64,000 nucleotides of DNA from Bradyrhizobium sp. 200 (GTDB lineage: Bacteria > Pseudomonadota > Alphaproteobacteria > Rhizobiales > Xanthobacteraceae), in the NCBI RefSeq assembly GCF_023100945.1, contig NZ_CP064689.1:8848001-8912000 (forward strand), given 5' to 3'. Shown here in pieces: positions 33,394 through 42,833 of the stretch. Numbering within the stretch: the first letter of the stretch is position 1; every line of letters begins with the position of its first letter. Made by a program: the position numbers and the translations under genes. The notes beneath the pieces are model-generated. The model worked only from the letters and a program-made list of their open reading frames with translations. It was not told the origin of the DNA and made no database searches.

Positions 33394-34404
33394 TCAGCTC
33401 TTGATCTCGGCCGACCAGGTCTTTTCGATCTGCTTGACCACCGATTCCGGCATCGGAATGTAGTCGAGCTCTTCGGCCATCTTGTCGCCCTTCTCGAAAG
33501 CCCACTTGAAGAACTTGATGGCTTCCTGGGACGCCGCCTTGTCGGTCGCAGCCTTGTGCATCAGGATGAAGGTCGCGCCGGTGATCGGCCACGACGCATC
33601 GCCGGGCTGGTCGGTCAAGATGACGAAGTAGTTCTTGGCGCCGACCCAATCGGCATTGGCGGCCGCGGCCTGGAACGCCTGGATGGTCGGCTGCACGGTC
33701 TTGCCGGCCTTGTTGATGACAGCACCGTAGGTCAGCTTGTTCTGCTTGGCATAGGCGTATTCGACGTAGCCGATCGAGTTCTTGGTCTGGCTGACGTTGC
33801 CGGCAACACCTTCGTTACCCTTGGCGCCAACGCCGGTCGGCCACTCAACCGCGGTGCCGGCACCGGCCTTTGTCTTCCACTCGGCATTGGTCTTCGAGAG
33901 ATAGTCGGTCCAGATGAACGTGGTACCGGAGCCATCCGAACGGCGCACCACCGTGATCGCGTCCGAGGGCAGCTTCACCTTGGGATTGAGCTTGGCGATC
34001 GCCGGATCGTCCCACTTCTTGATCTTGCCGAGATAGATGTCGCCGAGCAGTTCGCCGGAGAATACCAGCTCACCCGGCTTGATGCCGTCAAGGTTCACGA
34101 CCGGCACCAGAGCGCCCATCGCCTGCGGCCACTGAATCATGCCGTCCTTTTCAAGCTGCTCCGGCTTGAGCGGCATATCGCTCGCGCCGAAGGTCACGGT
34201 CTTGGCCTGGATCTGCTTGATGCCGGCGCCGGAGCCGATCGACTGATAGTTCAAGCCGTTGCCGGTCTCCTTCTTGTAGGCGTCCGCCCACTTCGAATAG
34301 AGCGGGAAGGGGAAGGTGGCGCCCGCGCCAGTGATATCGGCAGCGAAGGCCGATGTCGAAGCGGCGACCATGCCGGCAGCGACGATTGTCCTGAGGAAAT
34401 TCAT
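33394..34404 (-). CDS. pstS: Phosphate-binding periplasmic protein PstS
   Basis: The phosphate receptor of the Pst system. The 336-residue protein has a signal peptide (MNFLRTIVAAGMVAASTSAFA-A). The mature part shows the family ligand-binding segments: ITGAGATFPFPLYSKWADAY, SIGSGAGIKQIQ, FGASDMPL, and VVRRSDGSGTTFIWTDYL, which supplies Arg, Asp and Ser contacts to phosphate. A Pho box sits about 100 bases upstream, in the gap to phoR. It heads the pstSCAB-phoU run, so it probably has its own phosphate-controlled promoter. Confidence 0.97.
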   Translation of the reverse strand: MNFLRTIVAAGMVAASTSAFAADITGAGATFPFPLYSKWADAYKKETGNGLNYQSIGSGAGIKQIQAKTVTFGASDMPLKPEQLEKDGMIQWPQAMGALVPVVNLDGIKPGELVFSGELLGDIYLGKIKKWDDPAIAKLNPKVKLPSDAITVVRRSDGSGTTFIWTDYLSKTNAEWKTKAGAGTAVEWPTGVGAKGNEGVAGNVSQTKNSIGYVEYAYAKQNKLTYGAVINKAGKTVQPTIQAFQAAAANADWVGAKNYFVILTDQPGDASWPITGATFILMHKAATDKAASQEAIKFFKWAFEKGDKMAEELDYIPMPESVVKQIEKTWSAEIKS

Positions 34405-34502
34405 GGTTGGTCTCCATCTGGTGAGCGAAGCGCCTGTTGCGCCCGATCGCGCTCACACCCCGCTCGTCTAGGAGCGATCGATAGAGCTTTTACGAAGGTT
34501 CG

Positions 34503-34520
34503 ATGACAGTTGGATGACAA
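34503..34520 (-). promoter_or_regulatory. Pho box upstream of pstS
   Basis: Read leftward the sequence is TTGTCATCCAACTGTCAT, two PhoB half-sites TTGTCAT and CTGTCAT with a 4-base spacer. This agrees with the known Pho box (CTGTCAT-N4-CTGTCAT) at all but one half-site position. It is placed about 100 bases before the pstS start, as expected for PhoB activation from the -35 region. Confidence 0.88.
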
Positions 34521-34546
34521 TACCAAGCCATTGAAACCGCTTGGAT

Positions 34547-35848
34547 TTAGTGTGTCGACGGGGTCTTGGCTTGGGGAAAACAGGCGGTAAAGACCGCGCC
34601 GTTTTTGGGCACGCTTTCGATCAAAAGCCGGCCACGATGACGGTTAAGAATATGTTTCACCAGCGATAAACCGAGCCCGGTTCCACCCTGCGCCCGGCTG
34701 TCGCCGACATCGACCCGGTAGAAGCGCTCGGTCAGCCGCGGCAGGTGTTCCGGGGCGATGCCGGGGCCGAAATCCCGGACCATGATCCGGACTTCCGGCG
34801 CGCCCTCGTTGGATGCGGCCTGAGTCAGGGACACGATCACCCGCCCGCCGGACGCGCCATATTTGAGCGCGTTCTCGATCAGGTTCTCGAACAGCCGCAG
34901 CAGTTCCTCGCGATCGCCCGCGATGGTCACCGGCTCGGTCGGCAGGTCGATCTCGATGTCGACCTGGCGTTCCCGGGCGAGCGGCTCCAGCCCGTCGGCG
35001 ACCTGGCGAATGATCGGCACGATATCGACGCTGGCGTCGGGGCGGACATGGGCCGACAATTCGACCCGCGAGAGCGACAGGAGATCGTCGATCAGCCGCG
35101 CCATACGCGTCGCCTGCGTATGCATGATCGACAGGAAGCGCTCGCGCGCCTTGGCGTCGTCCTTGGCAGGCCCCTGCAGCGTATCGATGAAGCCGGACAA
35201 TGCCGCGAGCGGCGTCCGCAGCTCATGGCTGGCATTGGCGACGAAATCGGCGCGCATTTCCTCGACCCGCCGCAGCGGCGTCTGGTCGTGGAAGGTCATC
35301 AGCATGCATTTCTCGGTGCCGCCGAACAGCGTCGGCACCGGCACCGGCGTGACGATCAGTTCCATCCAGCGGTCGACCGGCACCTGGTCCAGATAGGTCG
35401 CACGGCGCGGTTCGGTGGTCGCGATCGCCTCGCGCAGCGCGGTGATGATCTCGGGCGAGCGCAACGCGAACTGGGCGAGCTCGTTCTTGCGTAGCGCAGG
35501 CGCGAGCTGGGCGGCGGCCGTGTTGAGATGCAGGACGCGGCCGGCGCGGTCGAGCAGCACGGCTGGGTCCGGCATGCCGGCAACGACGGCGCTGACAGCG
35601 GCAGACTCGACCGGACTGACGGCGCGGACGTCGTCACGGGAGGCCACTGCATGATGCAGCCGCCATGGCACCAGCGCTGCGGCGGCGATACAGATGAAAA
35701 CAGCCATGGCGCGCGCCGGCGAGAGATCGGCCAACACGACAAGCGCGCAGAGCGCGAGGCCGGCGGCGAGCAGGATGATCGCCGAATGCCGCAGCCGGTC
35801 CGGCCACGGTGCAAAGAAGGACGAAGAGCTGGAATCGTCTATCGCCAT
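34547..35848 (-). CDS. phoR: Phosphate-regulon sensor histidine kinase PhoR
   Basis: PhoR phosphorylates PhoB when phosphate is scarce. The 433-residue protein has two close N-terminal membrane segments (about residues 20-62) and almost no periplasmic part, as is normal for PhoR. A PAS domain follows (VVAGMPDPAVLLDRAGRVLHLN). The phospho-accepting His lies in FVANASHELRTPLAAL, the N box in LIENALKYGASGG, G1 in RDFGPGIAPEHLPRLTERFYR, and G2 in GGTGLGLSLVKHIL. GAGGAAGAGGG precedes ATG 35848. It is upstream of pstS, 142 bases away with the Pho box between. Confidence 0.95.
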   Translation of the reverse strand: MAIDDSSSSSFFAPWPDRLRHSAIILLAAGLALCALVVLADLSPARAMAVFICIAAAALVPWRLHHAVASRDDVRAVSPVESAAVSAVVAGMPDPAVLLDRAGRVLHLNTAAAQLAPALRKNELAQFALRSPEIITALREAIATTEPRRATYLDQVPVDRWMELIVTPVPVPTLFGGTEKCMLMTFHDQTPLRRVEEMRADFVANASHELRTPLAALSGFIDTLQGPAKDDAKARERFLSIMHTQATRMARLIDDLLSLSRVELSAHVRPDASVDIVPIIRQVADGLEPLARERQVDIEIDLPTEPVTIAGDREELLRLFENLIENALKYGASGGRVIVSLTQAASNEGAPEVRIMVRDFGPGIAPEHLPRLTERFYRVDVGDSRAQGGTGLGLSLVKHILNRHRGRLLIESVPKNGAVFTACFPQAKTPSTH

Positions 35849-35893
35849 GGCGCAGGCCCTCTTCCTCTTATTCGTGAGGCGCCCGCCGCGTCA

Positions 35894-36952
35894 TCAGGTG
35901 CCCGTGTCGCCACGCTCGCGCACATAGACGGCGGCCTCACGCCTCGGCTGGGCATCGGCGCCAGGCGCCAACTGGCGCAGGCGCTTCGATCGCGCGCCGA
36001 TGATAATCTCCCGAAGCGTCAACAAGATTACAGATATGACAAAAGGGCCGATATAATAGAGGACACGGAACAACAGCATGCCGGCCAGCAGTTCCTCCCG
36101 GTCCATCTGCCAGAGGCCGACCAGCATGGCGGCATCGAAGACGCCGAGCCCGCCCGGCGAATGGCTGGCAAACCCCAACAGCGTGGCCGAAACGAAGATG
36201 ACAGCGACGACGACGAAGCCCAGATTGGGCTCATCCGGCACCAGCACATACATCGCCAGCGCGCAGAAGCCGAGATCGACAATGCCGATGGCGATCTGCA
36301 GCAGCGTCAGCGGTCCGCCCGGGAGCGTGACGGTCCACGGCCCGCGGCCGACGCTGCGCGGCTGAGCCCAGACCCACACGACATATCCGATCAGCGCGAT
36401 GATGATGCCGAACGCCGCGACGCGGTTGAGCCAGACCGGCAACTGATCGATCGAGGCGGCGGCTTCCGGATGATAGGCGATGCCGAGGCCCAGCACCGCG
36501 GCATTGCCGAGCCAGAAGGTCAGCCCGGCCAGGAAACAGATCTTGGCGACGTCGATCGCGTTCAGCCCCCAGGCCGAATAGATCCGGTAGCGCACCGCGC
36601 CGCCGGTGAAGACGCTGGCACCGACATTGTGGCCGATCGAATAGGAGGTGAAGGCCGCCAGCGCGTTGACGCGGTAGGGAATGTGGCGCTGGCCGATCGC
36701 GCGGACCGCAAACCAGTCATAGAAGGTCAGCGTGAAATAGCCGGCCGCCACGAACAGGGCCGCCAGCGCGATCTGGCCCGGGTCGGTCCCCTTGATGGCG
36801 TCGATCACCTCGTTGGTGTCGATGCCGCGGAGCATGTGATAGAGCACGTAGCACGCAACGGCGATGACCGTGATGCTGATCAAAACCCCGAGCTTATGCA
36901 GGACCTGCTTCTGGCGCAGAAACGACATCGCCCTGCGTATTGCTTCCGGCAT
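35894..36952 (-). CDS. Lysylphosphatidylglycerol-synthase-type flippase domain membrane protein
   Basis: This 352-residue protein belongs to the LPG_synthase_TM (UPF0104) family, the membrane half of MprF-like proteins, without the aminoacyl transferase part. Eight hydrophobic segments can be counted, starting with LGVLISITVIAVACYVLYHML. The conserved motif SYSIGHNVGASVFTGGAVRYRIYSAWGL and the later SHSPGGLGVFDAAMLVGL are characteristic. Members move or shape membrane lipids, but the substrate of the stand-alone form is not settled. It is 45 bases upstream of phoR on the same strand. GAGGTG lies before the ATG. Confidence 0.88.
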   Translation of the reverse strand: MPEAIRRAMSFLRQKQVLHKLGVLISITVIAVACYVLYHMLRGIDTNEVIDAIKGTDPGQIALAALFVAAGYFTLTFYDWFAVRAIGQRHIPYRVNALAAFTSYSIGHNVGASVFTGGAVRYRIYSAWGLNAIDVAKICFLAGLTFWLGNAAVLGLGIAYHPEAAASIDQLPVWLNRVAAFGIIIALIGYVVWVWAQPRSVGRGPWTVTLPGGPLTLLQIAIGIVDLGFCALAMYVLVPDEPNLGFVVVAVIFVSATLLGFASHSPGGLGVFDAAMLVGLWQMDREELLAGMLLFRVLYYIGPFVISVILLTLREIIIGARSKRLRQLAPGADAQPRREAAVYVRERGDTGT

Positions 36953-37230
36953 CTACACCTCGAATTGCGCTTCTGCGACGACGGCAATGGCGTGAACACC
37001 GCCGGTGCTACGCTGCTCTCCTGCCCCTCTGGTAGCGCGTTTTGAGCCGGAGTGGAATTCGCATGACGACAATAAAACGCGCCTCTTCAACATATTAGGC
37101 GCCAGTTGATGACGGTAGAAGTACGGTTTTCCAGCAATCCCGCCACCCGACGGCAATTCGGCACCATAGCCGGGGCCGGTCAAGAACACGTGACAATGAC
37201 GGCGGTGAAGCTGGGTGGTTCATGGCGCGG

Positions 37231-37527
37231 TCAGGCCGATGGCGCACTGCGCGAGACCACCCAGTCGCGCAGCCATGATCCGACCGCACAGAAGCAGAGA
37301 TAGAGCGCGAACATGATCAGGCCGAGATCGAGCCAGTAGCCGAAACGGCCGGGCACGACCCGCGCGAGCGCAGCCGCGATCAGCGCCGCCACCAGGGCCG
37401 AAAGCCACCACCGCCATATCCGCGAGACCCCCTCGCCGCGCTGAACCACGGATATCCAGCCCATGGCGAAGCCCAGCAGTGCCGCTCCCAACAGCCAGCC
37501 CCAGTAGAATGTGGTCAGATAGGCCAT
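37231..37527 (-). CDS. Small integral membrane protein, partner of the OmpA-like protein
   Basis: This 98-residue protein has three hydrophobic segments (FYWGWLLGAALLGFAMGWISVV; WWLSALVAALIAAALARVV; YWLDLGLIMFALYLCFCAVGSWL) joined by short basic loops. It starts two bases after the stop of the upstream BON/OmpA gene, so the two are surely co-transcribed. No family is recognised with confidence. It may anchor or assist the OmpA-like protein in the inner membrane (inference). Confidence 0.78.
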   Translation of the reverse strand: MAYLTTFYWGWLLGAALLGFAMGWISVVQRGEGVSRIWRWWLSALVAALIAAALARVVPGRFGYWLDLGLIMFALYLCFCAVGSWLRDWVVSRSAPSA

Positions 37528-37529
37528 GC

Positions 37530-38924
37530 TTACTTCACCACGAAATCGATGCGGCGGTTCTGCGCCTTGCCCGGGTCGCTGTCGTTAGCCGCAATCGGCT
37601 GCGTCGAACCATAGCCGACCGCGCTGAACCGGTTGGCCGGCAACCCCGCCTTGACCAGATAGTCGGCAACCGCCTGGGCACGTTTCTCGGACAGCGCCTG
37701 GTTGGCCGCCTCGTCGCCGTCGGTATCGGTATGGCCTGATATCTCGATATTGGCGGTCGGACAGCGCAGGGCGGTTTCGATCAGGCGGTCGAGCAGACCG
37801 GCGGAATCCGCGACAATATCGGCCTTGCCGGATTCGAAGCGGATCCGGGCCTTGCCGAGCAGCTCGGAGAATAATTGCTGGCAGACCGTCGCATCCACCG
37901 GCGCCGCGGCCGGCTTGACCGAAATTTCCGCCTTGAACTGCCAGCGCTCCGGGAAGTCCTTGCCGAGGCCGGTGCGGATCTCACCGGCGGCGGCTTCATA
38001 GAGCGCATCGCCCGACAGCTTGACCTCCCGGTCGGAGACGACGAGCGTGCCGGTCGACAGCCGCGACAGCGCGCCGAGCGCGGGCACCACCGCGGCGGCA
38101 AAGCCTGCGGGGGCGCCGACGCTCGCCTTGAGGTTGTCGACGACCTTTTCGCTGAAGAACTTGCGTCCTGCCGCCGCCACCAGCGCGGCGTGGACGTTGT
38201 TGTCGGGCACGTTGCCGGTCAGCGTCAGCGTCACCGCGACCGGATCCTTGTAGGCCTGAAAGATGTAAGGCGGCGCCTTGACCTCGTTGGCTGCAACCGA
38301 AAAGCCCTCGGGCAGGTTTTTCAGCGCGGCGGCGATGGCTTCCCGGCCGCCGAGTTCGCGCGCCATGCCGGACAGGCTGACCTTGGTGTCCGACAGCGTG
38401 ATCTTGCCGTCCTTCAGCTTGCCGACCTGATCGAGCAGCAACAGCGCGGCATTGTCGAAACGCTGCGGCGCCCCGCGCGACAGATTCATCCGGTCGACCA
38501 CTTCGACGCCGCCAAGGCTGGTGCGCGCCGCCTCCATCAAGCGGCCCCTGCTCGCCGGCAGGGGCGAACTGCCCGATAGCGTCACCCGGAGGACGTCGCG
38601 TTCGGCCGACCAGACAAACGGCTTGGCTTCGGGAACGAGCCGGGTTTCATCGTTAACCAACCGCACACCCGGCACCGCTTCCACCGACGCCACCGCGCTC
38701 TGCCGGCCGTCCTCCGAGAAAGCATCCGCCACAAGCGTCACGTCGCGGCCCGCGACCGAGATACGCCTTTTGTCGAGGATGGTGTCCTTGAGCGCAGCGG
38801 TCGAACGCTGCGCCAGGTCGGCTTCAAGCGGTTCGGTGCTCGTCCAGGCCGCGATAGCCCAAAAGATGACCAAAGGAATGATGCCCGGCCACCATTTGCC
38901 ACTCCACCTGAAAAGTCCGTGCAT
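37530..38924 (-). CDS. BON- and OmpA-domain peptidoglycan-binding protein
   Basis: From ATG 38924 the product is 464 residues; the much longer frame upstream is rejected as it lacks coding character. An N-terminal membrane anchor (IIPLVIFWAIAAWTS) is followed by repeated beta-alpha units of BON type (DTILDKRRISVAGRDVTLVADAFSEDG; KITLSDTKVSLSGMARELGGREAIAAAL; TLVVSDREVKLSGDALYEAAAGEI). The C-terminal 110 residues are an OmpA domain: IRFESGKADIVADSAGLLDRL, NIEISGHTDTDGDEAANQALSEKRAQAV, FSAVGYGSTQPIAANDSDPGKAQNRRIDFVV, with the Asp and Arg that bind diaminopimelate. It would tie membrane to cell wall, as do Rv0899-like proteins. Confidence 0.9.
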   Translation of the reverse strand: MHGLFRWSGKWWPGIIPLVIFWAIAAWTSTEPLEADLAQRSTAALKDTILDKRRISVAGRDVTLVADAFSEDGRQSAVASVEAVPGVRLVNDETRLVPEAKPFVWSAERDVLRVTLSGSSPLPASRGRLMEAARTSLGGVEVVDRMNLSRGAPQRFDNAALLLLDQVGKLKDGKITLSDTKVSLSGMARELGGREAIAAALKNLPEGFSVAANEVKAPPYIFQAYKDPVAVTLTLTGNVPDNNVHAALVAAAGRKFFSEKVVDNLKASVGAPAGFAAAVVPALGALSRLSTGTLVVSDREVKLSGDALYEAAAGEIRTGLGKDFPERWQFKAEISVKPAAAPVDATVCQQLFSELLGKARIRFESGKADIVADSAGLLDRLIETALRCPTANIEISGHTDTDGDEAANQALSEKRAQAVADYLVKAGLPANRFSAVGYGSTQPIAANDSDPGKAQNRRIDFVVK

Positions 38925-39092
38925 TCGAGTTCCCGCCGGGGTCCGGAACGCAGAGAAAACAAACCCTTGCGGGGCTGTCAAACCCGAAATGTCGCAGGGG
39001 CCGAAGGGCTCTGAAATTGGTCCGGCTAACTGTTTCTTCAGCGGTCTTTCGCTAATTTCTCCCCGTAAATAACCGGGCAGCCCCACATCTCG

Positions 39093-40151
39093 ATGAAACT
39101 GCTTCGCAACACCGTCATCCGCGCCGGACTGGAAGCGCTGTACTTCTCCGGAGCGCACTACCTGCTGCGACCAATCTTCGCAGGTGTCGGCGCCATTTTC
39201 ATGCTGCACCACGTCCGCCCGCGCCGCGACGACGGGTTTCAGCCCAATCATCATCTCGAGGTCGAGCCGGAATTCCTGCGGGCGATGCTGGCGCATCTTC
39301 GCGCGCTCGACATCGACATCGTCACCATGGACGAGGTGCATCAGCGGCTCCAGGCGCGCAAATTCGCGCGGCGCTTCGCCTGCTTCACCCTCGACGACGG
39401 CTATCGCGACAACCGCGATTTCGCCCTTCCCGTGATGCGTGAATTTGACGCGCCCCTCACCGTCTACGTGACGAGCGATTTCGCCGAAGGCACCGGGAGG
39501 TTGTGGTGGGTCGCGCTCGAGCGGGCAATCGCAAAGGCGTCCTCGATCGAAGTCCCGATCGGCGGCACGACCATCCGCCTCGATACTTCGACGCCGGCCG
39601 CCAAGCAGGCGGCCTTCGACCGCATGCACGACTGGCTGCGCCTCCTGCCGACCGAACACGACATGAAGCGCGAAATCTCCGCGCTATGCACGCGACATGA
39701 GGTCGACGAGACTCCCATTTCCCGCGAGCTCTGCATGTCCTGGGAGGAATTGAAGGCATTCGCCGACGATCCGCTGGTGACGATCGGCGCGCATACGATC
39801 ACACATTGCAATCTGGCGCGGCAGAGCGAGGAGACCGCTTCGTTCGAACTGGCCACCAGCCGCGCGCGGATCGAAGCGGAATTGCAGCGGCCGGTGGTTC
39901 ATCTCGCCTATCCCTATGGCGACCGGATTGCGGCGGGACGGCGCGAATTCAGGCTGGCGAAAGCGGCCGGATTCAAGACCGCGGTCACGACGCGGCCGGG
40001 CATGATCTTCCCGGAAAGCGCCGGGCACATGACCGCGCTGCAGCGGGTTTCGCTCAACGGCAATTACCAGGATGCGCGCATCCTCCCCGTTCTGACCTCC
40101 GGCGCCGCCACCGCCATGTGGAACGGCTTTCGCCGCGTCGACGCGGCGTAG
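39093..40151 (+). CDS. Polysaccharide deacetylase family protein (NodB-homology)
   Basis: This 352-residue protein has the NodB-homology core: IFMLHHVRPRR, ACFTLDDGYRDNRDFALPVM (catalytic Asp and metal Asp in TLDDGY), VTIGAHTITHCNLAR (His-x-x-x-His metal site), and LAYPYGDRIAAG with LAKAAGFKTAVTT. These enzymes remove acetyl groups from N-acetylglucosamine in chitin, peptidoglycan or capsule polymers. The N-terminus has no clear signal peptide, though the first 30 residues are fairly hydrophobic. It stands divergent to the OmpA-like gene. No glycan-synthesis neighbours point to a specific polymer. Confidence 0.88.
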   Translation: MKLLRNTVIRAGLEALYFSGAHYLLRPIFAGVGAIFMLHHVRPRRDDGFQPNHHLEVEPEFLRAMLAHLRALDIDIVTMDEVHQRLQARKFARRFACFTLDDGYRDNRDFALPVMREFDAPLTVYVTSDFAEGTGRLWWVALERAIAKASSIEVPIGGTTIRLDTSTPAAKQAAFDRMHDWLRLLPTEHDMKREISALCTRHEVDETPISRELCMSWEELKAFADDPLVTIGAHTITHCNLARQSEETASFELATSRARIEAELQRPVVHLAYPYGDRIAAGRREFRLAKAAGFKTAVTTRPGMIFPESAGHMTALQRVSLNGNYQDARILPVLTSGAATAMWNGFRRVDAA

Positions 40152-40159
40152 AGTTTCAC

Positions 40160-40311
40160 CTTCCTTCTCCCCTTGTGGGAGAAGGTGGCGCGAAGCGCCG
40201 GATGAGGGGTCTGTCTCTGCGGGAGATATCTGTGTTGTGGAGAGAACCCCTCACCCGTCTCGAATGAGCTTCGCTCATTCGATCCACCCTCTCCCACAAG
40301 GGGAGAGGGAC
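40160..40311. repeat. Dispersed palindrome, family 4 (CCTTCTCCCCTTGTGGGAGAAGG type)
   Basis: The left end CCTTCTCCCCTTGTGGGAGA is mirrored by CCCTCTCCCACAAGGGGAGA at the right, with GGCGCGAAGCGCCGGATGAG and CGAATGAGCTTCGCTCATTC between. It is one copy only in this window, in the gap before the SDR gene. The element type is widespread in rhizobia and other Gram-negatives, by recall. Confidence 0.85.
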
Positions 40312-40378
40312 GAAACCCCTTCCTTGACTCGCATCGTGCCCCCGCCCAAAACCACGGGCAAAGCAAACGGAGGCACGC

Positions 40379-41179
40379 ATGTTCAAGGATCTGTTCTCGC
40401 TTAACGGCCGCGTCGCGCTGGTGACGGGTGGCTCGCGCGGCATCGGCAAGATGATCGCGGCCGGTTTTCTCGCGCAGGGCGCGGCGAAGGTTTACATCAC
40501 GGCGCGCAAGGCAGGCCCCTGCGAGGCGACCGCGAAGGAACTCTCCGCCGCCTATGACGGCGAATGCATTGCGCTGCCGATCGACATCTCCACGGTCGAA
40601 GGCTGCGACAGGCTTGCCGGCGAAATCATCAAGCTGGAGCCGAAGCTCGACATCCTCGTCAACAATGCCGGCGCGGCATGGGGCGCGGAGTTCGACGAGT
40701 TTCCCGAAAGCGGCTGGGACAAGGTCATGGACCTCAACGTCAAGTCGCTGTTCTTCCTGACCAAGGCGCTGGCGAAGCCGCTGCGCGCGGCGGCGTCGCA
40801 CGAACGGCCCGCCAAGGTCATCAACATCGCCTCCGTCGACGGCATCTTCGTCAATCCCAGCGAGACCTATTCCTACGCCGCAAGCAAGGCCGCCGTGATC
40901 CATCTGACGCGGCGCATGGCGACGAAGCTGGTCAAGGACAATATCAACGTCACCGCGATTGCACCGGGGGCGTTCAAGTCGGACATGAACCGCGCCGCGC
41001 GCGATCACTCGGACGAAGTCGCAAAACGCATTCCAGCGCAGCGCATCGGAACCGACGAGGATATGGCGGGAGTTGCGATCTATCTTGCGTCGCGCGCGGG
41101 CGATTATGTGATCGGCAACACCATCGCCGTCGATGGCGGCGTGGTCTACGCAAATGCGGGGCTTGAGATCGCGGGGTAA
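40379..41179 (+). CDS. Short-chain dehydrogenase/reductase
   Basis: This 266-residue classical SDR has the cofactor motif VALVTGGSRGIGKM (TGxxxGIG), an Arg in YITARKAGP suggesting NADP(H) preference, DILVNNAGAAWGAEFDE, the catalytic Ser in VINIASVDG, Tyr and Lys in YSYAASKAAVIHL, and IAPGAFKSDM. The C-terminus has the usual NTIAVDGGV. The start at 40379 has GGAGG 5 bases upstream. It is convergent with boxB across a palindrome. The substrate is unknown; closeness to the box cluster may be chance. Confidence 0.9.
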   Translation: MFKDLFSLNGRVALVTGGSRGIGKMIAAGFLAQGAAKVYITARKAGPCEATAKELSAAYDGECIALPIDISTVEGCDRLAGEIIKLEPKLDILVNNAGAAWGAEFDEFPESGWDKVMDLNVKSLFFLTKALAKPLRAAASHERPAKVINIASVDGIFVNPSETYSYAASKAAVIHLTRRMATKLVKDNINVTAIAPGAFKSDMNRAARDHSDEVAKRIPAQRIGTDEDMAGVAIYLASRAGDYVIGNTIAVDGGVVYANAGLEIAG

Positions 41180-41181
41180 GG

Positions 41182-41253
41182 GCGCGAATGGTGAGTAGCG
41201 AATGGCGAATAGACGCTCGTTCTCTATTCGCTACTCGCCATTCACTATTCGCC
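41182..41253. repeat. Dispersed palindrome, family 3
   Basis: GCGAATGGTGAGTAGCGAAT and its mirror ATTCGCTACTCGCCATTCAC, with GGCGAATAG and CTATTCGCC at the inner and outer ends. Second copy of the element at 15802. It lies between the convergent SDR and boxB genes. Confidence 0.85.
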
Positions 41254-41260
41254 AGCTAAC

Positions 41261-42706
41261 TCAGGTCTCGATTTTCACGTACTCGAAATCGCCGGGCTTG
41301 TTGTCGATGCCGACTTTCGGCGGCGAGATCCAGTTGGCGTAGACGCCGACTTCGGTGACCGGCTTCATCAGGGAAGCTATGAAGTCGCCGTCCTGCGTCG
41401 AAGGCAACCATTCGCCCTTGCGTTGGTTCCAGGTGGCGTCGTCGATCAGGAGGCCTTCCGGCGTGGCGTTGATGTCCTTGAACTCGCCGATCTGGCGATG
41501 GAACGCGACGTTCGGCAGCGTCAGCTTGTACTGATAGCCCGCGGTCGAAATGACCTTGTTCCAGCGCAGCATGCCCTTGACGCAATCCTGCGTGTAGTCG
41601 TCGCGCAGGCGCATGTTGAGCGCGGTCAGCGCCGGCTCGTCGACACGCGTGATCACGCCGTCGACCAGCTTGAGCACCGGATAGGTGGCGTTCTTGAGCT
41701 GGTGGTCGTCGTCGATCTGGGTTTCCTTGTAGCGGCCCTTGATGCCGGCATTGAAGGCATTCGCCGCGTTGGTCGAGACTTCCGAACCGAAGAGATCAAG
41801 CGACAGCGAGTAATGCAGGTTCAGCTTCTTCTGGATGGTCGGCAGGTCGATGACGCCGAGCGCCCGCACCTTGGCGATATCGGTGGGATCGGTGATGCCG
41901 GCTTCCTTCATCGCCTCGCAGGTGCGCTGCACGACGCGGCTGATGCCGGTCTCGCCGACGAACATGTGATGGGCTTCTTCAGTCAGCATGAAGCGGCAGG
42001 TGCGCGACAGCGGATCGAAGCCGGACTGCGCGAGGCTGTGCAACTGCATCTTGCCGTCGCGGTCGGTGAAGTAGGTGAACATGAAGAACGACAGCCAGTC
42101 CGGCGTCGCCTCATTGAAGGCCCCGAGCATGCGCGGCGAGTCGGCGTCGCCCGAGCGGCGGCGCAGCAAATCGTCGGCCTCCTCGCGGCCGTCGCGGCCG
42201 AAATATTTCTGCAAGAGATAGACCATCGCCCAGAGATGGCGGCCTTCCTCGACATTGACCTGGAACAGGTTGCGCAAATCATAGAGCGAGGGCGCGGTCT
42301 TGCCGAGATGGCGCTGCTGCTCGACGGAAGCGGGCTCAGTGTCGCCCTGGATCACGATCAGGCGGCGCAGCGTAGCGCGATGCTCGCCGGGGACTTCCTG
42401 CCAGGCCGGCTTTCCGTAATTCTCGCCGAAGGGAATGACGCGGTTCTCTTCCTGCGGCGCCAGCAAAATGCCCCAGCGATATTCCGGCATCTTGACGTAA
42501 TCGAACTTGGCCCAGCCGCGCGGGTCGACCGAATAGGCGGTGCGCAGGTAGACCAGCGACTGCTGGAAACCTTCCGGCCCCATGTCGCCCCACCAATCCA
42601 TGTAACCGGGATGCCAGCCTTCGAGTGCTTTCAGCACTTGGCGATCCTCGCTGAGATTCACGTTGTTTGGGATCTTGGTCGAATAGTCGACGTTCATGAA
42701 GTTCAT
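41261..42706 (-). CDS. boxB: Benzoyl-CoA 2,3-epoxidase, oxygenase subunit BoxB
   Basis: BoxB is the di-iron oxygenase that converts benzoyl-CoA to the 2,3-epoxide, with electrons from BoxA. The 481-residue length is typical. The iron-ligand helices are visible: NLFQVNVEEGRHLWAMVYLL (Glu and His) and CRFMLTEEAHHMFVGETG (Glu-Ala-His). The end of the protein (DFIASLMKPVTEVGVYANWISPPKVGIDNKP) is conserved in BoxB. ATG 42706 has GGGAG 10 bases upstream. It is the last gene of the leftward cluster bclA-hydrolase-DUF309-boxC-boxB. The reductase gene boxA is not next to it. Confidence 0.95.
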   Translation of the reverse strand: MNFMNVDYSTKIPNNVNLSEDRQVLKALEGWHPGYMDWWGDMGPEGFQQSLVYLRTAYSVDPRGWAKFDYVKMPEYRWGILLAPQEENRVIPFGENYGKPAWQEVPGEHRATLRRLIVIQGDTEPASVEQQRHLGKTAPSLYDLRNLFQVNVEEGRHLWAMVYLLQKYFGRDGREEADDLLRRRSGDADSPRMLGAFNEATPDWLSFFMFTYFTDRDGKMQLHSLAQSGFDPLSRTCRFMLTEEAHHMFVGETGISRVVQRTCEAMKEAGITDPTDIAKVRALGVIDLPTIQKKLNLHYSLSLDLFGSEVSTNAANAFNAGIKGRYKETQIDDDHQLKNATYPVLKLVDGVITRVDEPALTALNMRLRDDYTQDCVKGMLRWNKVISTAGYQYKLTLPNVAFHRQIGEFKDINATPEGLLIDDATWNQRKGEWLPSTQDGDFIASLMKPVTEVGVYANWISPPKVGIDNKPGDFEYVKIET

Positions 42707-42734
42707 GGCCGTGCACTCCCTGGAGATACTTTTC

Positions 42735-42822
42735 CGTCATGCCCGGGCTTGTCCCGGGCATCCACGTCTTCGCTGCATCAACAAGAAAGACGTGGATGGC
42801 CGGGACAAGCCCGGCCATGACG
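42735..42822. repeat. Dispersed palindrome, family 6 (CGTCATGCCCGGGCTTGTCCCGGGCATCC type)
   Basis: CGTCATGCCCGGGCTTGTCC and GGGACAAGCCCGGCCATGAC are the ends, with ATCCACGTCTT and AAGACGTGGAT inside. It lies between boxC and boxB, within the operon, so a hairpin here could affect the ratio of the two messages. Only copy in this window. Confidence 0.85.
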
Positions 42823-42833
42823 GAGCAAAATTT